This document shows, one piece after another, positions 60,845-64,000 of a stretch of DNA of 64,000 nucleotides. The translations under genes were made by a program, and so were the position numbers. Source of the DNA: Streptomyces sp. NBC_00569 (lineage in GTDB: Bacteria; Actinomycetota; Actinomycetes; Streptomycetales; Streptomycetaceae); NCBI RefSeq assembly GCF_036345255.1, contig NZ_CP107783.1:2542001-2606000 (forward strand), read 5' to 3'. The notes under the pieces were generated by a model, which worked only from the letters and a program-made list of their open reading frames with translations, made no database searches and was not told the origin of the DNA. The first letter of the stretch is position 1. Each line of letters starts with the position of its first letter.

Positions 60845-62010
60845 GGGAGTTCCTTCAGGCCGAGGTCCGTCAGGAGGTCGCGGGCCAGGGTGAGTTCGGC
60901 GGCGATGCCGTCGGCGAGCTGGGTGCGGGCGCGGGGGCGCAGCTCGGGCGGCAGCGCCTGCCAGGTGTACGTCTCGACCTCCAGGTGCCGGGTGAGCGGA
61001 TGCGCGCCGCCGACCAGACGCGTGAGCGTGTCCTTGAGCACCGGGAGCGTGGAGGTGAGGGGGGCCGCGGGCGCCGCGTGCAGGGGTACGTGGAAGTGGG
61101 CGCGCCAGGGCGCGGTGTCGGGGAGCGCGCCGCCGGCGAGCGCCTCGCCGAGGTCGTCGGTGCCGCGCAGCCCTTCGGGGGTGAGGGTGCGGGTCTGGTG
61201 CAGGAAGCGGGGTTCGTCGAAGGCGGCGAGCGCCTCGCGGACCTCGGCCCTTTCGGGGTGCTCGGCGTGCAGGGCCGCGGAGAGCTGGGACTTGACGACG
61301 GGGATCCCGGCGGCGGCGAGCGCGTCGAGCGCGGTGGCCGGGTCCTCGAAGGAGGTGGCGAGATGGCAGGTGTCGACGCAGACACCGATGCGGTCGCGGG
61401 CCACGGCCGTGAGCGGGGCGATCGCGTCGCCGGTCGTCTCGACGGTGCAGCCCGGCTCGGGTTCGAGGCCGATGCGGACGGAGCGGCCGGTCAGCTCCTC
61501 CAGGGCGTCGAGCCGTTCGGCGAGGGAGGTGAGCGCGGCGTACGCGACGTCCCGGCGGGCCGGGTCGACGGCGGTGCGCCATGCGAGGGGCAGCGTGGAG
61601 ATGGTGCCTTCGGTGATGTCGGAGGGGAGCAGCGCGGCGAGGAGGCGGGCCAGGTCGGCGGTGTGCGCGAGGCGCTCCGGGTCGGCCCAGTCGGGTTTGT
61701 ACACGCGGTACTTGACCTCTTCGGCGCCGAACCCCTCGTAGGGGAAGCCGTTGAGGGTGACGACCTCGAGGCCGCGCCGGTCGAGTTCGGTGCGCAGGCC
61801 GCGCAGGGCGACGGGGTCGGTGGTGAGGGCGCGCGCGGCGTCCTTGGCGAGCCACAGGCCGATGCCGAGCCGGTCGCGGCCGAGGCGCTTGCGGACGGGC
61901 TCGCAGTGGTCGCGCAGCTGGGCGAGCACGCCGTCGAGGGTCTCGGCGGGGTGGACGTTGGTGCAGTAGGCGAGGTGGACGGTGGACCCGTCGGGGTGGC
62001 GGAAGCGCAT
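60841..62010 (-). CDS. eboE: Metabolite traffic protein EboE (TIM barrel)
   Basis: 389 residues. A TIM barrel of the xylose isomerase/AP endonuclease type: HLAYCTNVHPAETLDGVLAQL, VTLNGFPYEGFGAEEVKYRVYKPDW, RIGLEPEPGCTVETTGD, RIGVCVDTCHLATSFEDP, VVKSQLSAALHAEHPER. Metal-binding Glu, Asp and His are in these strands. The YKPDWADPERLAHTADLA and CTNVHP motifs are typical of EboE. Coupled by 4 bp with the EboF-like gene and 3 bp from EboB. In cyanobacteria ebo genes are needed to deliver the scytonemin monomer to the periplasm, but the biochemical role of EboE is unknown. Confidence 0.85.
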   Translation of the reverse strand: MRFRHPDGSTVHLAYCTNVHPAETLDGVLAQLRDHCEPVRKRLGRDRLGIGLWLAKDAARALTTDPVALRGLRTELDRRGLEVVTLNGFPYEGFGAEEVKYRVYKPDWADPERLAHTADLARLLAALLPSDITEGTISTLPLAWRTAVDPARRDVAYAALTSLAERLDALEELTGRSVRIGLEPEPGCTVETTGDAIAPLTAVARDRIGVCVDTCHLATSFEDPATALDALAAAGIPVVKSQLSAALHAEHPERAEVREALAAFDEPRFLHQTRTLTPEGLRGTDDLGEALAGGALPDTAPWRAHFHVPLHAAPAAPLTSTLPVLKDTLTRLVGGAHPLTRHLEVETYTWQALPPELRPRARTQLADGIAAELTLARDLLTDLGLKELP

Positions 62011-62013
62011 CGC

Positions 62014-62862
62014 TCACGCCCCGCCGCGCAGGATGGAGTTCCCCTCGTGGGTGGCGCCGGTCCCCTCGACGTCGAGGTAGAGCCGGCCGCTGAGGCCGTA
62101 GAACGCGACGGGGTTGCGCCACAGGACGCGGTCGACGTCGTCCTCGGTGAAGCCGGCCTTGAGCATCGCGTCGGCGACCTTGCGGGTCTTGAGGGGATCG
62201 CTCTTGCCCCAGTCGGCGGCCGAGTTGACGAGAACCTGCTCGGGTCCGTACTCGGTGAGGATCGCGACCATCCGCTCCTCGTCCATCTTGGTGTCGGGGT
62301 AGACGGAGAACCCGAGCCAGCAGCCCGCGTCCTTGGCCTCCTTCACCGTGGTCTCGTTGAGGTGGTCGATGAGGACCCGGTCGAGCGGCAGGGCCGACTC
62401 GCGTACGACGTCCAGGGTGCGGCGCAGGCCGGCGAGCTTGTCGCGGTGCGGGGTGTGCACGAGGGCGGGGAGTTCGTGGTCGGCGGCGAGCTGGAGCTGG
62501 GCGGCGAGCGCGGTGTCCTCGGCGGGGGTCATCGAGTCGTAGCCGATCTCGCCGACGGCGACGACGTTGTCCTTGACGAGGTAGCGGGGCAGCGCGTCGA
62601 GGACGGGTGCGCAGCGCGGGTCGTTCGCCTCCTTGGGGTTGAGGGCGAGGGTGCAGTGGTGGGCGATCCCGTACTGCGCGGCACGGAAGGGCTCCCAGCC
62701 GAGGAGTGCGTCGAAGTAGTCGAAGAACGAGGCGGGCGAGGTGCGGGGCTGGCCGAGCCAGAACGACGGCTCGACGATCGCCCGGACGCCCGCGGCGTAC
62801 ATGGCCTCGTAGTCGTCGGTGGTGCGCGACGTCATGTGGATGTGCGGGTCGAAGATGCGCAT
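62014..62862 (-). CDS. TatD-like metal-dependent hydrolase (EboB-like)
   Basis: 282 residues, amidohydrolase barrel. FDPHIHMTSRT gives the first metal ligands (His7, His9); further ligands lie in VAVGEIGYDSMTPAED, PALVHTPHRDKL, VLIDHLNETTVKEA and VLVNSAADWG. It is close to the TatD-family proteins of ebo clusters and lacks the nuclease-type features of classical TatD DNases. Its start overlaps the EboA stop and its stop is 3 bp before eboE, so it is part of a tightly packed operon. The hydrolysed substrate is unknown. Confidence 0.85.
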   Translation of the reverse strand: MRIFDPHIHMTSRTTDDYEAMYAAGVRAIVEPSFWLGQPRTSPASFFDYFDALLGWEPFRAAQYGIAHHCTLALNPKEANDPRCAPVLDALPRYLVKDNVVAVGEIGYDSMTPAEDTALAAQLQLAADHELPALVHTPHRDKLAGLRRTLDVVRESALPLDRVLIDHLNETTVKEAKDAGCWLGFSVYPDTKMDEERMVAILTEYGPEQVLVNSAADWGKSDPLKTRKVADAMLKAGFTEDDVDRVLWRNPVAFYGLSGRLYLDVEGTGATHEGNSILRGGA

Positions 62863-63509
62863 CAGGACTCCTCGGCCTTGGGGGGAGGGGGCACGACCAG
62901 GGGGGTCAGGGCCAGTACGCGGTGCAGGTCGTCGGGGACGGGACGGCCCGCGGCGGTGCGCTCGTTCGCGTAGTCGCCGAGCATGCGGGCGAGTTCGGCG
63001 TCGCCGCGGGCGCGTTCGGCGAGCTCGGCGACGGCGGACACCGGGACGCCGGTGAAGAGGCACTTCAGTACGGCGTGTCGCCAGTGGTGCGCGGTGAGGT
63101 GCTCGGCGGCGTAGGGGCCGACGGCGGCGGCGACGAGCCGGGTGTCGTTCGTGCGCAGCGCGTCCTCGACGAGGGGCAGCGCTTCGGGTCCCGCGACGAG
63201 GTGGGGCAGGGCCGCGAGGACGGCGCGGCGTTCGGCGGCGGCGCCCTGTTCGTAGAGGCGGGTGAGGGTGGCGGTGTCGGCGCGGGCCGCGTGCAGGAGG
63301 ACGATGCGGGCGCTGTCGGCGTGCTCGCCACCGCAACGGCGCCCGGCTTCGGCGAACCTCAACTCCCATGAGGCGTACGCCTGTTGATCTCCACGCTCAC
63401 CGGCGGCGGCCTCCGCCGCGGCCTTGTCGAGCCATGTGCGGGCCGTCTCGCCGAGACAGGCGTCGGTGTGGGCACGGAGGGCCGCGATGCCGGGAGGTGT
63501 GTCGGTCAT
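62862..63509 (-). CDS. eboA: EboA family metabolite traffic protein
   Basis: 215 residues, all-helical. The sequence DAALRTND-type helices, the stretch HHWRHAVLKCLFTGVPVSAV and LARMLGDYANERTAAGRPVP are typical of EboA-domain proteins, which have no known catalytic residues. WRHAVLKCLFTG is the most conserved part. It lies between a TIM-barrel isomerase and the TatD-like EboB with 4-bp and 1-bp overlaps. The only known context is ebo clusters; it may act as an adaptor for metabolite transfer to the cell surface, but this is not shown. Confidence 0.85.
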   Translation of the reverse strand: MTDTPPGIAALRAHTDACLGETARTWLDKAAAEAAAGERGDQQAYASWELRFAEAGRRCGGEHADSARIVLLHAARADTATLTRLYEQGAAAERRAVLAALPHLVAGPEALPLVEDALRTNDTRLVAAAVGPYAAEHLTAHHWRHAVLKCLFTGVPVSAVAELAERARGDAELARMLGDYANERTAAGRPVPDDLHRVLALTPLVVPPPPKAEES

Positions 63510-64000
63510 GGGGTGCCCCTTTCGGCGGCGCGCAGGAACCGCAGGGATTCCTCGGCGAGTCGGGGTCCCGCGTGGGAGTGGCGGGGCAGTTCCACGACCG
63601 CCAGTCCCTGGTAGCCGGTGGCTTCGAGGGCTTCGAGCACCGGCGGGAAGTCGATCTCGCCGTCGCCGAACGGGAGGTGTTCGTGGACGCCCCGTCGCAT
63701 GTCCTCGATCTGTACGTGCTTCAGCCAGGGAGCGGCCTCGCGCACGCAGTCGGCGGGCGGCAGCGGCTCCAGGCACTGGCAGTGGCCGATGTCCAGGGTG
63801 AGGCCGAGCGCTTCGGGGCCGCCGAACTCCTCGCGGAGGTAGTGGAAGTCGGCGAGTGTGGCCAGGAGGTGGCCGGGCTCGGGCTCGATGGCGAGCGGGA
63901 CGCCGGCGGCGGAGGCCGCGTCGAGGACGGGGGCGAGCGCGTCGGCGAGCCGCTTCCACGCGGTGCCGTCGTCCGTGCCGTCGGGGGTGATGCCGCTGAA
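63506..64000 (-). CDS. Sugar phosphate isomerase/epimerase (5' end outside window)
   Basis: Only the last 164 residues are visible; the frame is open through position 64000. A TIM-barrel C-terminal half of the xylose-isomerase/AP-endonuclease-2 type: VPLAIEPEPGHLLATLADFH, GLTLDIGHCQCLEP, VQIEDMRRGVHEHLPFGDGE and GYQGLAVVELPRHSH carry the metal-ligand Glu, Asp and His residues. The stop overlaps the EboA start (ATGA), so it is the upstream partner in the operon. It might supply an inositol- or sugar-type intermediate; the rest of the cluster (UbiA-like and cyclase genes in other ebo clusters) would lie further right. Confidence 0.85.
   Translation of the reverse strand, partial: FSGITPDGTDDGTAWKRLADALAPVLDAASAAGVPLAIEPEPGHLLATLADFHYLREEFGGPEALGLTLDIGHCQCLEPLPPADCVREAAPWLKHVQIEDMRRGVHEHLPFGDGEIDFPPVLEALEATGYQGLAVVELPRHSHAGPRLAEESLRFLRAAERGTP

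Overview
The window looks like a piece of a Streptomyces-type actinomycete chromosome. GC content is very high and third codon positions are almost all G or C. Many genes start with GTG or TTG, several neighbours are joined by 4-bp ATGA overlaps, and Tat signals and lipoproteins occur. There is no integrase, transposase, phage gene or CRISPR array. One tRNA-Leu gene lies at 46 kb. The genes are mostly accessory: peptide export, carbon catabolism and metabolite traffic.

Region by region. 0-3.4 kb: the end of a Cys-rich protein, an MHS-family transporter, a frameshifted Tat-dependent lactonase and a possible gene remnant. 3.4-10.6 kb: an unknown gene, then a self-contained peptide secretion locus. 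It holds a Cys-free double-glycine precursor peptide, a terminator-like hairpin, an HlyD-like protein, a C39-peptidase ABC transporter and a second ABC transporter of the NHLM type. No modification enzyme is nearby. 10.8-15.8 kb: a secreted GH31 glycosidase or glucosyltransferase, and a GntR regulator divergent from a CynX-type transporter. 15.8-20 kb: a pentapeptide-repeat protein, EccD and a Pro-rich MinD-like (EspI-like) ATPase, with no other type VII secretion gene. 20.1-22.1 kb: an acyl-CoA ligase.

22.2-30.4 kb: a minus-strand acyl-CoA degradation operon (MHS transporter, acyl-CoA dehydrogenase, NDP-forming acyl-CoA ligase, DUF35 protein, a thiolase-like protein without catalytic Cys, SDR) with a divergent LysR gene. 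30.4-38.4 kb: two divergent operons whose gene set matches bacterial itaconate degradation (CitE-like lyase, MaoC-like hydratase, MFS; MmgE/PrpD, family III CoA-transferase, acyl-CoA dehydrogenase, GntR). A shared GCCGTACAA motif links the divergent promoters to the GntR gene. 38.4-42.7 kb: an old-yellow-enzyme-type oxidoreductase, a TetR regulator and an APC permease, with a palindrome between the last two. 42.7-45.9 kb: a Mut7-C protein, a lipoprotein and an L,D-transpeptidase.

46.2-58.2 kb: aldehyde dehydrogenase and a SucCD pair, divergent from an oxalate operon (oxalyl-CoA decarboxylase-like enzyme, formyl-CoA transferase, a domain-permuted NDP-forming acyl-CoA ligase, two OFA antiporters). 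58.2-64 kb: a minus-strand Ebo-type metabolite-traffic cluster (TIM-barrel isomerase, EboA, TatD-like EboB, EboE, a phosphodiesterase-like EboF, a Tat TIM-barrel protein) that runs off the right edge.

The strongest candidates for something undescribed are the Cys-free peptide with its NHLM exporter, the partial Ebo cluster and the orphan EccD/EspI-like pair. All functions are inferred from sequence patterns read by eye; no searches were run.
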